Below, piece by piece: positions 1-10,559 of a DNA stretch of 64,000 bases. Within the stretch, counting starts at the first letter, position 1. Every line of letters begins with the position of its first letter. The position numbers were made by a program, and so were the translations under genes. Origin of the DNA: CAVRUF01 sp963716005 (lineage in GTDB: Bacteria > Actinomycetota > Thermoleophilia > Gaiellales > Gaiellaceae); assembly GCA_963716005.1 (NCBI GenBank), contig OY970285.1:744001-808000 (forward strand), in the 5' to 3' direction. Below the pieces are notes generated by a model that saw nothing but the letters and a program-made list of their open reading frames with translations, ran no database searches and was not told the DNA's origin.

Positions 1-129
1 CGCCGCTCGGTCGAGACGCTGACGGCGCAGATCGTCTCGAAGCTCCTCCACGAGCCGACGGTGCGGATGAAGGAAGGCCCGCCCGAGCACGCAGAGGCCG
101 TCCGCGAGCTCTTCGCGCTGGATGACTGA
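1..129 (+). CDS. hemA: Glutamyl-tRNA reductase, C-terminal end (partial)
   Basis: Only the last 42 codons are in the window, ending at TGA 127-129. The visible tail, with LTAQIVSKLLHEPTVRMKE, looks like the C-terminal dimerisation helix of glutamyl-tRNA reductase, where a 'KLLH-PT-RLKE' pattern is usual. The enzyme reduces glutamyl-tRNA to glutamate-1-semialdehyde, the first step of C5-type haem synthesis. It overlaps the next gene by 8 bases, and that gene uses its product, which supports the call. The identification rests on a short tail plus context. Confidence 0.72.
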   Translation, partial: RRSVETLTAQIVSKLLHEPTVRMKEGPPEHAEAVRELFALDD

Positions 130-1354
130 TCTCTACGGGCGCGCCGTGGCGCGCATCCCGGGCGGCGTCAACTCGCCTGTTCGGGCGATGCAGGCGGTCG
201 GGCTCGATGCGCCGCTGTTCGCGGAGCGCGGGGCGGACGCGTACCTCGAGACCGCGGACGGCGGGCGCTACGTGGACTGGGTCATGTCGTGGGGGCCGCT
301 GCTCTTCGGGCACGCCGATCCCGAGACGGTGCGTGCCGTGACCGCGGCCGCCGCCGACGGGACGACCTTCGGAGTCTCGACCCGCGCCGAGGTCGAGCTC
401 GCCGAGGAGATCTGCGACGCGGTGCCGTCGATCGAGATGGTGCGGCTCGTCTCCTCGGGGACCGAGGCGACGATGAGCGCGCTGCGGCTCGCCCGGGCGG
501 CGACTAGGCGCGACCGCATCGTGAAATTCGCCGGCTGCTACCACGGGCACGTCGACGCGCTGCTCGCCGAGGCGGGGTCGGGCGTCGAGACGCTGGGGAT
601 CCCGTCGACGCCGGGCGTTCCCGCCGCGGTTGCCGCGGACACGATCGTGGCGCCGTACAACGTCGTTCCTGCTTTGGACGAGACGGTTGCGGCCGTGATC
701 GTGGAGCCGGTCGCCGGAAACATGGGCGTCGTCCCGCCCGAGCCGGGGTTCCTCGAGGGACTGCGAGCCGAGTGCGACCGCGTCGGCGCGCTGCTCGTGT
801 TCGACGAGGTGATCACCGGGTTCCGCGTTGCGCGGGGCGGGGCGCAGGAGCGGTTCGGCGTCCAGCCCGACCTCACGGTCCTCGGGAAGATCGTCGGCGG
901 CGGGCTGCCGGTGGGCGCGTTCGGCGGACGCCGTGACCTGATGGAGCTGCTCGCGCCGGCGGGGGACGTGTACCAGGCGGGGACGCTCTCCGGAAACCCG
1001 CTCGCGACCGCGGCCGGGCTGTCGGTGCTGCGGCGGCTGCGCGACGCGGCCGTGTACGAGGAGCTGGAGGCGCGCTCGGCGCGGCTCGCCGACGGGCTCG
1101 CGGCGTCCGGCGTCTGCGTCCAGCGGGTCGGCGCGATGCTGACGCTGTTCTGCCAGGCGGGCCCCGTGCGCGACCTCGAGGACGCCCGCGAGAGCGACAC
1201 GGATCGGTTCGCCGCGCTCTTCCGCCACCTGCTGGAGCTCGGGATCTACATCGCGCCGTCCCAGTTCGAGGCGTGGTTCGTGTCGCTCGCCCACGGCGAC
1301 GAAGAGATCAACCGAACCGTCGAAGCGGTCGGCGAGTTCTTCGCTGTGGACTGA
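122..1354 (+). CDS. hemL: Glutamate-1-semialdehyde 2,1-aminomutase
   Basis: PLP-dependent aminomutase that converts glutamate-1-semialdehyde to 5-aminolevulinate for haem synthesis in the cytoplasm. The 410-residue length is normal for HemL. The sequence has the N-terminal 'PGGVNSPVRA' signature, the cofactor loop SSGTEAT near residue 111, CYHGH near 139, the aspartate motif FDEVITGFR near 227 and the PLP lysine K256 in LGKIVGGGLP. The ATG overlaps the end of hemA, so the two are translationally coupled. A copy of the dispersed repeat begins directly after the stop codon. Confidence 0.95.
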   Translation: MTDLYGRAVARIPGGVNSPVRAMQAVGLDAPLFAERGADAYLETADGGRYVDWVMSWGPLLFGHADPETVRAVTAAAADGTTFGVSTRAEVELAEEICDAVPSIEMVRLVSSGTEATMSALRLARAATRRDRIVKFAGCYHGHVDALLAEAGSGVETLGIPSTPGVPAAVAADTIVAPYNVVPALDETVAAVIVEPVAGNMGVVPPEPGFLEGLRAECDRVGALLVFDEVITGFRVARGGAQERFGVQPDLTVLGKIVGGGLPVGAFGGRRDLMELLAPAGDVYQAGTLSGNPLATAAGLSVLRRLRDAAVYEELEARSARLADGLAASGVCVQRVGAMLTLFCQAGPVRDLEDARESDTDRFAALFRHLLELGIYIAPSQFEAWFVSLAHGDEEINRTVEAVGEFFAVD

Positions 1355-1460
1355 TCGGCACAGATCCCGCGCATTTCGTGCCAGACACGTGCGCCTTTCC
1401 GGCTTAGGCTCTAGGCCGTAGGCGGGCGGGATCGGGAACCCGATGTCACACAGGCGCGCG
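1355..1460 (+). repeat. Dispersed gene-end element, copy A (diverged)
   Basis: This interval directly follows hemL and lies between it and the convergent lysA. It shares a GGCACAGA-like start, ACACGTGCGC, a TAGGCT hexamer at 1405-1410 and a following GGCGGGCGGG tract with better copies at 6958, 54097 and 62551. The C-rich/G-rich hairpin of those copies is replaced here by ATCGGGAACCCGAT (1431-1444), a small inverted repeat. This is the most diverged of the four fuller copies. Confidence 0.55.
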
Positions 1461-1474
1461 AGTGCCCTAGAGCC

Positions 1475-2740
1475 TCAGGATTCCAGCGCCAGGAGGTCGT
1501 CGACCGTTTCCCGCCGGCGGATTTCTCTCGCTTCGCCGCCCGCTACGAGCACCGCGGCCGGGCGCGGGACAGCGTTGTACTGCGACGCCATCGCGAGCGT
1601 GTAGGCACCCGTGGCCGGGACTGCCAGGACGTCGCCGCGCGTCGGCTCCGGCAGCGGCACGCCCGAGGCCAGCACGTCGCCCGACTCGCAGTGCTTGCCC
1701 GCGACCGTGTAGAGCCCGTCCGGCTCCGCGTCGAACCGCCCGGCCACCGCCACGGTCGGTTCGGCGTCGTAGAGCTGCGGGCGCGGGTTGTCCGACATGC
1801 CTCCGTCGATGGCCACGTACGTCGTCGACTCGGACGCCTGCTTGACCACTCCGACCCGGTACAGCGTCACGCCCGCGGGCCCCACGACCGATCGCCCCGG
1901 CTCGACGATCAGCTCGGGTTCCGGCAACCCTGCGGCCTTCCACCGCGCGGCCACTCGCTCGCGCACCGCGCCCACGAACTCGGCGATCCCGGGAACGGAA
2001 TCGTCGGGGCGGTACCGGATCCCCAGCCCGCCGCCAACGTCGAGGATCCGCGGCGTCCAGTCGAGCTCGGCGCGGCACGATGCCGAGAATTCCGCCGCCC
2101 AGTCGACGCTCGCACGCGCCGAGTCCGTGTCCCGCAGCTGCGAGCCGAGATGCACGTGGATCCCTGCGACCTCGAGCCCGGCGCTCAGCGCGTCGGCGAT
2201 CGCCGCGGCCGCGGAATCCGGCGGAAGCCCGAACTTCGAGCCGTGATGGGCCGTGCGGATCGAGGCGTGCGTGTCCACGTCGATCCCCGGCGTCACGCGC
2301 AGGAGCACCCGCCGCACGCCGGCCGCAACAGCGCGCTCCACCTCGTCTGCGGCGTCGAGCACCACGTACGCGACGTCGGTCGCCGCCCGCAGCTCCTCGT
2401 CGCTCTTGTTGTTGCCGTGCATGACGATCCGCTCGGCGGGAACGCCGGCCCGCCGCGCGAAGGCCAACTCGCCGAGTGTCGAGACGTCCGCGCCCAGGCC
2501 CTCCTCCGCGAGCCGGGAGAGCACGGCCACGTTGGGAAACGCCTTGACGCTGTACGCGACGACAGCATTCGGCGCCGCCATGCGGTAGGCCCGCGCCCGT
2601 GCAACGAGCGTCTCCTCGCAGTAGACGACGAGCGGCGTGCCGAAGCGCTCCGCCAGATCCGACGCGCGCAATCCGCCGAGCGTCAGCTCGCCGTCGGAGA
2701 CCGAGGCCGAGTCGGGGAAGAGATCGAGCACTGCCCGCAT
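1475..2740 (-). CDS. lysA: Diaminopimelate decarboxylase
   Basis: PLP enzyme that decarboxylates meso-diaminopimelate to L-lysine. From the ATG at 2740 the protein is 421 residues. It has the fold-III PLP lysine in VAYSVKAFPN (K66), the HGNNKS motif, a glycine loop GGGLGIRY and the C-terminal CESGD substrate motif. An in-frame start at 2767 would add nine residues but lies almost against the upstream stop; the start at 2740 fits the family N-terminus better. It is convergent with hemL and follows the Fn3 protein gene at short distance on the same strand. Its DAP substrate agrees with the DNPR motif of MurE in this window. Confidence 0.93.
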   Translation of the reverse strand: MRAVLDLFPDSASVSDGELTLGGLRASDLAERFGTPLVVYCEETLVARARAYRMAAPNAVVAYSVKAFPNVAVLSRLAEEGLGADVSTLGELAFARRAGVPAERIVMHGNNKSDEELRAATDVAYVVLDAADEVERAVAAGVRRVLLRVTPGIDVDTHASIRTAHHGSKFGLPPDSAAAAIADALSAGLEVAGIHVHLGSQLRDTDSARASVDWAAEFSASCRAELDWTPRILDVGGGLGIRYRPDDSVPGIAEFVGAVRERVAARWKAAGLPEPELIVEPGRSVVGPAGVTLYRVGVVKQASESTTYVAIDGGMSDNPRPQLYDAEPTVAVAGRFDAEPDGLYTVAGKHCESGDVLASGVPLPEPTRGDVLAVPATGAYTLAMASQYNAVPRPAAVLVAGGEAREIRRRETVDDLLALES

Positions 2741-2774
2741 ATTGGCCCGCCCGCGCGGACCCTGCACGCCGGCG

Positions 2775-5699
2775 CTAGTGCCCGATGCGGACGACGCGGA
2801 CCGTGACCTTGATGGTCGTGGTCTTGAATCCGGCCTTCGTCCCGCGGAAGTAGATGACGCCCTTCTTCTTCGGCTTCACCTTGATGATCACGCGGCCGTT
2901 GGCCTTCGTCTTGACCGTGCGCGCTGTCAGGCCGGCGCCCCAGACCCGGACGGACACGCCCGGAATCGGATCGAGGCGCGTCGTCGCGATGATCGTCAGC
3001 TGGCCCGCCCGCCCGCGAACGGCGGAACCGAGTGTCCGCAGCCGCAGCGGCTGGTCGAGGCCGAACTGCTGCACCGGGCTGAAGTCGCCGACGTTCGCAT
3101 CCGCGTCCACCGCGGCGACGCGCCAGTAGAGCTTGCCTCCGTCGGAGTACTCGCGCTGTGAGAGGAGCGGCGCGTGGTTCGTCGCCTCGGTCGTCATGTT
3201 CTCGACGAAGTTGTCGAAGTCGGGCCTCGTGGAGACCTGCACGCGGTAGTTCTTCGCGCCCATGCGCGGGTTCCAGGAGAGGACGACGTGCTCCTTGGTG
3301 ATGTCGGCCGAGGCGCCGCCGGGCTCGGGGATCGTGCGGGCGAAGGCCATGAGTGTGGAGTACGGCCCGTGGACGACCGCGCCGGTGCGCGTCGGGAAGT
3401 TCGCGCGCGCCTGGAGGTGGAAGATCCCGATCCCGGTCATCTTCGTCGGCGTGAACGCGTGCGTCGGCAGATTCGAGAAGTTCCGCTCGTCGCCGTCGGC
3501 CTCCTCGGCGTGCACGTCGTACGAGACGGCGCCGGGGACGGGCGTCCAGGCGAGCGTCGGCAGCTGCGCGCCGCTCGTCGGGTTGCCCGGATCGGGCGAC
3601 GGCGCCGGGAGCTGCTTCTGGAACGTGCCGGTCGCTGACCACGTGAGGCCGACCGTCTGCGAGGTGCCGTCATCGGCATCTGCGCGGACACGCCAGTAGA
3701 TGATCGTGTCGGCCGGATACGTGGTGTCGCTCGTGTACGCGGTCGAGTCGGTGACGATGTCGTCGATCAGGTTGGCGAAGCTCGGATCCTGCGAGACCTG
3801 GAGCCGGTAGCGGCGCGCGGCCTCGGTCGCCGTCCAGCGGAAGACGGTCGTGCCGGTCGAGACGGCGCCGGGAAGCGGGGCGACGTGCGTGGGCGGCGCC
3901 GACTGCTTGTGGAAGTTCGGGACGACGCCGGCGAGCGGATCGGCGGAGACGCCGCTTCCGTTCGCGCCGGTCGCGGGGAGGACGGCCCAGTAGTACGACG
4001 TCAGCTCGTCCGGATAGGTGCGCGCGGAGTTGCCGGTGCGCGGCGCGTAGGAGGGGACCCGCGTGAATGCGTAGTCGACGAGGTTCGTGAACGACGGGTC
4101 GCGCGCGACGATCACGAAGTAGCTCTGCGCGCCGGGGATCGCCTTCCAGGTGAAGAGCGGCATCCGGCCGATGGTCACGCCCGTGAGCGGCTCGACGTAG
4201 TCGGTCTCGCCCAGCGAGCACGGGGTGCACGGGCCCGGCAGGGAGGGCTCCGTCCACGTGAACGCGGCCGTGTTGTTGGCGGGGAGGTACGTCCAGTCGC
4301 CGAGCGCCGTCGGGCCGTTCGTCGACGAGGAGCGGTCGGAGGGCCGGACGCGGACGCAGTACGTGTTGCCCGGGACCATCGTCGGCGTGTCGGCCGAGAC
4401 GGAAGCAGGGTTGGGGAACGGCTTGACGTTGTTCCAGCTCGAGCCGAGCGGCGTCCACGACGTCGTCGCGGTCGTGTTCACCCAGTGCTCGTTCATCGAG
4501 TGCGTCCAGTTGCAGGCGCCATCCTCGAACGGCGTGACGTCGACCTGGTAGGTCGAGGCGCCGGCGACGGGATTCCAGCTGAGCACAGGCGTGCCGGTCG
4601 TCAGCGGATAGCCGACGGTGGACGGGTTGACGCCGTTGTGCGGATCGCCGAGGTTGTCGCGCAGGCGGAGGTTCTTGACCGTGGGAGCAGTCGTCGGTGG
4701 AACGTTCGCGAAGGTCTGGGTGAACGTCGGCCCGAGGTTCCAGAGGCCGGCGTTGTCCGAGGCGTCGATCGCGCGGATGCGCCAGTAGTACGTGTTGTTG
4801 TCGAGCTGCACGAGCGGGGAGAGCGACACCCCGAGCGTCGTCGTGTTCGAGCCGATGCGAAGCGGGGAGCAGCACACCTTCGAGCCGGGCGCGAAATCGG
4901 AGGAGGAGTTGACCTCGACCTCGTAGCCCGCGGCGCCGGGAACGGCCGTCCAGGAGAACGACGGATCGACGATCTCGGGCGCGGGCGCGAGGTCGGTGAA
5001 GCTCGGCGTCGTGGTCGACGGCCAGGCCCAGACGAACGAGGCCGTCGTCGCGGGCGTCCCTGCGTGCCCGGCGGCGTCGAGCGGGGTGATCGACCAGTAG
5101 TACGTGCCCGGAGCAAGCGGCGCCGAAAGCGTGAAGCTCGTCGCCGATGTCTTGACCGGGCCGTTGTCCCACACGATCGACCCGAGCGCCGGGTCGGTCG
5201 CAAGCTTGACCGTGTACTCGCTCGCCCCGGCGACCGGCGTCCACTCGAGCTTGAACGCGTCGGTCGGGTAGGTGAGCGTGCCGCCGTTCGCGGGCGAGAG
5301 GAGCGACGGCTTCCCGGTCCACGCCATCTGGATCGTTCGCGTTGATGTCCACGGCCCGACCGCGCCCCCTGCGGTGACGGCGCGCACGTGCCAGTAGTAG
5401 GTGCCGTTCGCGATCGACTCATCGAGCGTCGCGCGCGTGTTGCGCGTCGAGATGTAGGCGATGGACGAGTCGAACCCGGCGTTCGCGGCGAGCTCGAACT
5501 CGTACTTGTCCGCGCCCGCGACGGGATCCCACGCGAAGACGGGCAGCGACGAGACGGTCGCGCCCGGAGCCGGGCCGGTGGCATTCGGAGTCGCGAGACT
5601 GGCGCCGGCGGCTCCGATGGACGCGAGCGCGAGCACACCTGCGACACCGACGAGAACGGTGCGGCGAAGCCTGAATTTGCGGTGCGGCATGGGATCCAT
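2775..5699 (-). CDS. Large secreted protein with Fn3-like repeats
   Basis: A 974-residue exported protein. Residues 1-38 form an arginine-rich start plus hydrophobic signal peptide, with a second ATG four codons in. About eight beta-sandwich modules follow, each marked by a 'F/L-x-W-x-P-V-x-GA-x-x-Y-x-V' strand (near residues 51, 150, 250, 355, 510, 615, 715 and 805). This is the usual face of fibronectin type III-like repeats. The last 90 residues form a different Lys/Gly/Val-rich beta domain resembling carboxypeptidase-regulatory or adhesin stalk domains. No catalytic motif or cell-wall anchor is visible. A role at the cell surface, such as adhesion or binding, is inferred. It is divergent from the sigma-factor gene. 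Confidence 0.8.
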   Translation of the reverse strand: MDPMPHRKFRLRRTVLVGVAGVLALASIGAAGASLATPNATGPAPGATVSSLPVFAWDPVAGADKYEFELAANAGFDSSIAYISTRNTRATLDESIANGTYYWHVRAVTAGGAVGPWTSTRTIQMAWTGKPSLLSPANGGTLTYPTDAFKLEWTPVAGASEYTVKLATDPALGSIVWDNGPVKTSATSFTLSAPLAPGTYYWSITPLDAAGHAGTPATTASFVWAWPSTTTPSFTDLAPAPEIVDPSFSWTAVPGAAGYEVEVNSSSDFAPGSKVCCSPLRIGSNTTTLGVSLSPLVQLDNNTYYWRIRAIDASDNAGLWNLGPTFTQTFANVPPTTAPTVKNLRLRDNLGDPHNGVNPSTVGYPLTTGTPVLSWNPVAGASTYQVDVTPFEDGACNWTHSMNEHWVNTTATTSWTPLGSSWNNVKPFPNPASVSADTPTMVPGNTYCVRVRPSDRSSSTNGPTALGDWTYLPANNTAAFTWTEPSLPGPCTPCSLGETDYVEPLTGVTIGRMPLFTWKAIPGAQSYFVIVARDPSFTNLVDYAFTRVPSYAPRTGNSARTYPDELTSYYWAVLPATGANGSGVSADPLAGVVPNFHKQSAPPTHVAPLPGAVSTGTTVFRWTATEAARRYRLQVSQDPSFANLIDDIVTDSTAYTSDTTYPADTIIYWRVRADADDGTSQTVGLTWSATGTFQKQLPAPSPDPGNPTSGAQLPTLAWTPVPGAVSYDVHAEEADGDERNFSNLPTHAFTPTKMTGIGIFHLQARANFPTRTGAVVHGPYSTLMAFARTIPEPGGASADITKEHVVLSWNPRMGAKNYRVQVSTRPDFDNFVENMTTEATNHAPLLSQREYSDGGKLYWRVAAVDADANVGDFSPVQQFGLDQPLRLRTLGSAVRGRAGQLTIIATTRLDPIPGVSVRVWGAGLTARTVKTKANGRVIIKVKPKKKGVIYFRGTKAGFKTTTIKVTVRVVRIGH

Positions 5700-5770
5700 C
5701 AGTCGAGAAGCCCTGCCGCTAGGGCTCGCTGCGAGTTCCTGATCAGAAGGTCGCCTGATCGGCCGCAGGC

Positions 5771-5806
5771 CGCTATCCCTCTCGGGAGGGGTTGGCGGGT
5801 GGAATC
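5771..5806 (+). repeat. Partial copy E of the dispersed element
   Basis: Within the 178-base gap 5700-5877, between the Fn3 gene and the sigma-factor gene, this stretch has CTATCCCT, a CCCTCTCGGGAGGG hairpin and the tract TTGGCGGGTGGAATC. The GGCGGGTGG core after a TA-rich hexamer resembles the complete copies elsewhere, but the upstream GGCAC part and the downstream C/G hairpin are missing. It may be a degenerate copy or a coincidental G-rich leader. Nothing else was recognised in the gap. Confidence 0.35.
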
Positions 5807-5877
5807 ATGAGTGTTTCTGCCGTTCCGTCGGCGACGAGGGGGTGTTGAGTCGGCGCCGAACCGGGGATAGACAGAAG

Positions 5878-6943
5878 ATGGAAGAGCCCCACGCTGTGAC
5901 GGATACCGCGAAAGACCAGGTCGAAGCGTTCCTCACGCGTGGGGAGGAACAGGGCTGCCTCGAGCTGACGGAGGTGAACACGTTCGTGCAGACGCTCGAG
6001 CTGGATGACGATGCGACCGAAGCGCTTTTCGACGAGCTCGAAACGCGCCACGTCGAGCTGCGCGACGACTGCGGCCGCAAGGGCGAAGACGCCCACTACG
6101 TGAACGGCGAGCTCGCGACGTCGACCACCGACGCGCTCCAGCTCTTCCTCAACGAGGCGGGCCGCTACCCACTGCTCACCGCCGCCGAGGAGATCGAGCT
6201 CGCGAAGCTGATCGAGAAGGGCGACCAGGCTGCGAAGGACCGGATGGTCAACTCGAACCTGCGCCTCGTAGTCTCGATCGCGAAGCGCTACCAGGGCCAC
6301 GGCCTCTCGCTCCTCGACCTGATCCAGGAAGGGATCATCGGGCTCATCCGCGCCGTCGAGAAGTTCGACTGGCGCCGCGGGTTCAAGTTTTCGACCTACG
6401 CGACCTGGTGGATCCGCCAGGCGGTGCAGCGCGGCGTTGCGAACAAAGCGCGCACGATCCGGATTCCGGTCCACATCGTCGAGCGCGAGCAGCGCATCGG
6501 CCGCGCCGAGCGCGAGCTGGTCGTGAAGCTGGAGCGCGAGCCCACCGACGACGAGTTGGCCGAAGGCGACCCGCCTGACCGCCGATCAGGTGCGCGAGGT
6601 GAAGCGCGCCCCGCGCTCGGTCACGAGCCTGGACAAGCCGGTCGGCGACGACGACGGCGGATCGCTCGGCGACCTGCTCGCCGGGCACAGCGACGGGCCC
6701 GAGGAAGAGGTCAACGTGTCGCTCCGCGAGGAGGCGCTCGGTCGTGCGCTCGCCGATCTCCCGCAGCCGGAGCGCGACGTGATCCGCATGCGCTTCGGCC
6801 TGGGCGGTGAGGAGCCGGCGTCGCTGGCCTCGATCGCGTCCCAGCTCGGAATCACGAGCGAGCGCGTCCGTGCGATGGAGCACGACGCCCTGGAGCACCT
6901 GGCGATGAGCCGGGAGCTCGAGGCACTCGGCGAAGCGGCCTAG
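5878..6943 (+). CDS. RNA polymerase sigma-70 factor, primary type (frame broken)
   Basis: Promoter-recognition subunit of RNA polymerase, RpoD/SigA group. From ATG 5878 the frame encodes a short acidic N-terminus, region 1.2 (LFLNEAGRYPLLTAAEE), region 2 with LRLVVSIAKRYQGHGL, DLIQEGIIGLIRAVEKFDW and FSTYATWWIRQAVQR, and the start of region 3. An extra G at about 6565 then breaks the frame. The remainder of region 3 and region 4 (DVIRMRFGLGG, then ITSERVRAMEHDALEHL) continue in another frame from about 6567 to TAG 6943. Removing one base gives about 354 residues. Region 4.2 differs from the canonical RERIRQIE helix, so a group 2 factor is also possible. A sequencing error is the likeliest cause of the break. 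Confidence 0.88.
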
Positions 6944-6957
6944 CCGAGCCGCGCGAA

Positions 6958-7066
6958 ACCGGCACGAAATCGGCACAGACGCGTGCGCCCCGAGCGGCTA
7001 CCGTCGAAGGCGGGTTTGCGGGTGGAGGGATCTTCCTCCCCTCCCTGGGTGGGGGTTTCACGCGCG
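6958..7066 (+). repeat. Dispersed gene-end element, copy B
   Basis: Starts 14 bases after the sigma-factor stop codon. It holds tandem CGGCACGAAAT / CGGCACAGA words, CGTGCGC, the hexamer TACCGT (6999-7004), TCGAAGGCGGG, a second GCGGGTGG tract and the hairpin-forming CCCTCCCTGGGTGGG. It ends in CGCGCGAGG just before the LexA box of the next gene. Aligned with copies C and D it keeps the same order of blocks. Confidence 0.7.
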
Positions 7067-7075
7067 AGGGACACA

Positions 7076-7089
7076 CGAACATATGTTCG
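7076..7089 (+). promoter_or_regulatory. LexA (SOS) box
   Basis: CGAACATATGTTCG is a perfect 14-bp palindrome matching the Gram-positive/actinobacterial LexA consensus CGAAC-N4-GTTCG. It lies immediately upstream of the TATGCT hexamer and 13 bases before the GTG of the radical SAM gene, where bound LexA would block transcription. Confidence 0.85.
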
Positions 7090-7090
7090 C

Positions 7091-7096
7091 TATGCT
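7091..7096 (+). promoter_or_regulatory. -10 hexamer TATGCT, leaderless promoter
   Basis: TATGCT sits six bases before GTG 7103, a spacing that would start the transcript at or next to the start codon. No Shine-Dalgarno sequence is present. It is adjacent to the LexA box. Confidence 0.6.
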
Positions 7097-7102
7097 TCGA
7101 GT

Positions 7103-8008
7103 GTGGCGAAGGCGAAGTACCTCGAGGACACCTGCAAGACGGCGCTGAACCGCGTGCCCGACGCCGCGCGTGTGCCGTTTCGCTGGACGATCAACCCCTA
7201 TCGGGGCTGCACGCACGCCTGCCACTACTGCTTCGCGCGTGCCTTCCACAGTTACCTCGACCTGGGCGTGGGCGAGGACTTCTCCACCAAGATCGTGATC
7301 AAGACGAACCTCGTCGAGGTGCTCCGGCGCGAGCTCGCCTCGCCGAAGTGGACGGGCGAGCCGATCGCCATGGGAACCGCGACCGACCCGTACCAGCAGT
7401 GCGAGGGTCGCTACCGGCTGACGCGCGGCGTGCTCGAAACCCTCATCGCCGCGCGCAACCCGCTCTCGATGCTGACCAAGTCGACGCTCGTCATGCGGGA
7501 CTTCGATCTCTTCACGCGCCTCGCCGAGGTCGCCGACGTTAGCCTCGCGATGAGCGTCGGCACGCTTGACGAGGACGTGCGCCGCGTCGTCGAGCCCGGA
7601 ACGCCGCCGGGGCGCAAGCGCCTCGAGATCCTCGCGCGGTTCGCCGATGCGGGCATCCGCACGGGTGTGCTCGTCGCTCCGATCCTCCCGGGCCTCACCG
7701 ACGACGACGCGCACCTGGAGGAGACGCTCGCCGCCGTCTCCGCGGCCGGCGTCTCCTGGGCGGTCGCGATCCCGCTGCACATCCGGCCGGGGATCCGCGC
7801 GCACTTCGATCCGTGGGTGCGCGAGACGTATCCGCTGCTCGCCGCCCGCTACCGCCAGCTCTACGGGCAGCGCGCCTACGCGCCGAGGGCCTACACGGAG
7901 GAGCTCAACGCGCGCTTCGCCGAGCTACGCGCCAAGTACGGCCTCGGCAGCGGGTCGCGGTTCGAGCCGCAACGCGCACCGTCGAACCAGCTCGCGCTCG
8001 CCGTCTAG
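7103..8008 (+). CDS. Radical SAM protein, SplB-like / Rv2578c family
   Basis: About 301 residues from GTG 7103. The reading frame is open upstream, but that part is translated repeat sequence. The [4Fe-4S] motif CTHACHYC (CxxxCxxC, near residue 34) follows NPYRGC, the arrangement seen in spore-photoproduct-lyase-like radical SAM proteins such as mycobacterial Rv2578c. A TIM-barrel core with MGTATDPYQQCE and VLVAPILPGLTDD follows. The substrate is unknown. The LexA box in the promoter argues for a DNA-damage role, for example repair of a lesion by radical chemistry, but this is inference. The stop overlaps the convergent small membrane gene. Confidence 0.85.
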   Translation: MAKAKYLEDTCKTALNRVPDAARVPFRWTINPYRGCTHACHYCFARAFHSYLDLGVGEDFSTKIVIKTNLVEVLRRELASPKWTGEPIAMGTATDPYQQCEGRYRLTRGVLETLIAARNPLSMLTKSTLVMRDFDLFTRLAEVADVSLAMSVGTLDEDVRRVVEPGTPPGRKRLEILARFADAGIRTGVLVAPILPGLTDDDAHLEETLAAVSAAGVSWAVAIPLHIRPGIRAHFDPWVRETYPLLAARYRQLYGQRAYAPRAYTEELNARFAELRAKYGLGSGSRFEPQRAPSNQLALAV

Positions 8009-8235
8009 AGCGTCCGCGAGGACCAGAGGAACGCCGCGAGGAGCACGGTCAGCCCGGAGACGGCGAGCCCGATGATCCAGCCGCGCACGTCCGCCCAGGT
8101 GAGGATCGCGCCGAGCGCGGTGCCGATCCCGATGATCCCGCCGGTCGCGACTACGCGCATCGTGTACGACTCGAACCGGCGGCGCACGGAGCGCTTGGGC
8201 AGGAAGGATTCTGGCTCCTGCTGCGGCGTCTCCAT
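8005..8235 (-). CDS. Small two-helix membrane protein
   Basis: A 76-residue protein. After a charged N-terminus of about 25 residues it has two hydrophobic segments, around residues 27-47 (MRVVATGGIIGIGTALGAIL) and 53-71, then a short tail. No recognised family. It has its own TAGAAT hexamer (plus-strand 8242-8247) six bases before the ATG, a leaderless arrangement. Its 3' end overlaps the radical SAM gene by four bases, tail to tail. Function unknown. Confidence 0.65.
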   Translation of the reverse strand: METPQQEPESFLPKRSVRRRFESYTMRVVATGGIIGIGTALGAILTWADVRGWIIGLAVSGLTVLLAAFLWSSRTL

Positions 8236-8244
8236 GCCGGGATT

Positions 8245-9686
<1,442 letters not shown>

Positions 9687-9690
<4 letters not shown>

Positions 9691-10559
9691 CCCTTGACCG
9701 CGCCTTCCATGATCCCGCCGACGATCTGCCGGCCGAGCAGGACGAAGACGATCAGCACGGGGACGGTGCCGACAAGCGTTGCCGCCATGATCACCGAGTG
9801 ATCCGGGACGTAGCCGTTCCCGATCGAGTTGAGCGCCACCTGCACGGTCGGGTTCGAGCTCGTCAGCGCGATGATCGGCCAGAAGAAGTCGTTCCAGGCC
9901 ATGAGGAACGTGATCATCCCGAGCACAGCCATCGCCGGCCGGGCGGCCGGAAGCACGATCGAGCGGAAGATCCGGAAGGTGGACGCGCCGTCGATCGCGG
10001 CCGCCTCGAGCAGCTCGGTCGGGATCGCCGACACGAGGTACTGCCGCATGAACACGACCCCGAAGGCGCTCACGAGCGTGGGGAAGATCACCGCCTGGAG
10101 GTGGTTCACCCACTCGAGCTTCGCCATCAGCATGAACAGCGGGATGACGCCGAGCTGGGACGGCACCATCATCGTCGCGACCACGAGGATGAGCAGGAAC
10201 GAGCTGAAGCGGAACGAGAGCTTCGCGAACGCGAACCCGGCGAGCGTGCAGAAAAGCACGGTGCCGAGGGCGATGGCGCTCGAGACGATCAGCGAGTTGA
10301 GGAGCGCCTTCACCATGTCCACCTGGTCGAGGGCGGCGTTGATGTTCTTCCAGAGGTGCGGCCCGGGGTAGAGCGGCGGCGGCGACTTGGCGATGTCGGA
10401 GTTCGTCCGCGACGCGGCGACAACCGTCCAGTAGAGCGGGAAGAGCGCGATCAGGGCCGTGATGATCAGGAACACGTAGGCGAGCGGGCCGACGCCCCCG
10501 CGACGGCGTCTGAGCCCCCGGGGCTTCGGCGCGGCCGGATGCGGGGTCGTCGTGCTCAT
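9687..10559 (-). CDS. Sugar ABC transporter permease, MalG-like
   Basis: 290-residue inner-membrane permease of the carbohydrate uptake-1 family. There are six predicted hydrophobic segments, the first at about residues 25-45, and the cytoplasmic EAA loop EAAAIDGASTFRIFRSIVLP that contacts the ATPase. It is coupled by four-base overlaps to the MalF-like gene upstream and the GH1 gene downstream. Like the rest of the operon it has no dedicated ATPase gene nearby, so it presumably uses a shared MsiK-type ATPase (inference). Confidence 0.93.

Noticed and set aside
538..1200. Long open frames antisense to hemL and to most other genes (for example 45764-48973 minus, over secDF)
   Set aside because: High GC leaves few stops in shadow frames. 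Their proteins are low-complexity Arg/Ala/Pro-rich and match no family, while the opposite strand encodes recognised enzymes.
7103..8008. Start of the radical SAM gene at 6983
   Set aside because: The extra 40 codons are translated from dispersed repeat copy B and cross the LexA box and the -10 hexamer; the family N-terminus starts at GTG 7103.
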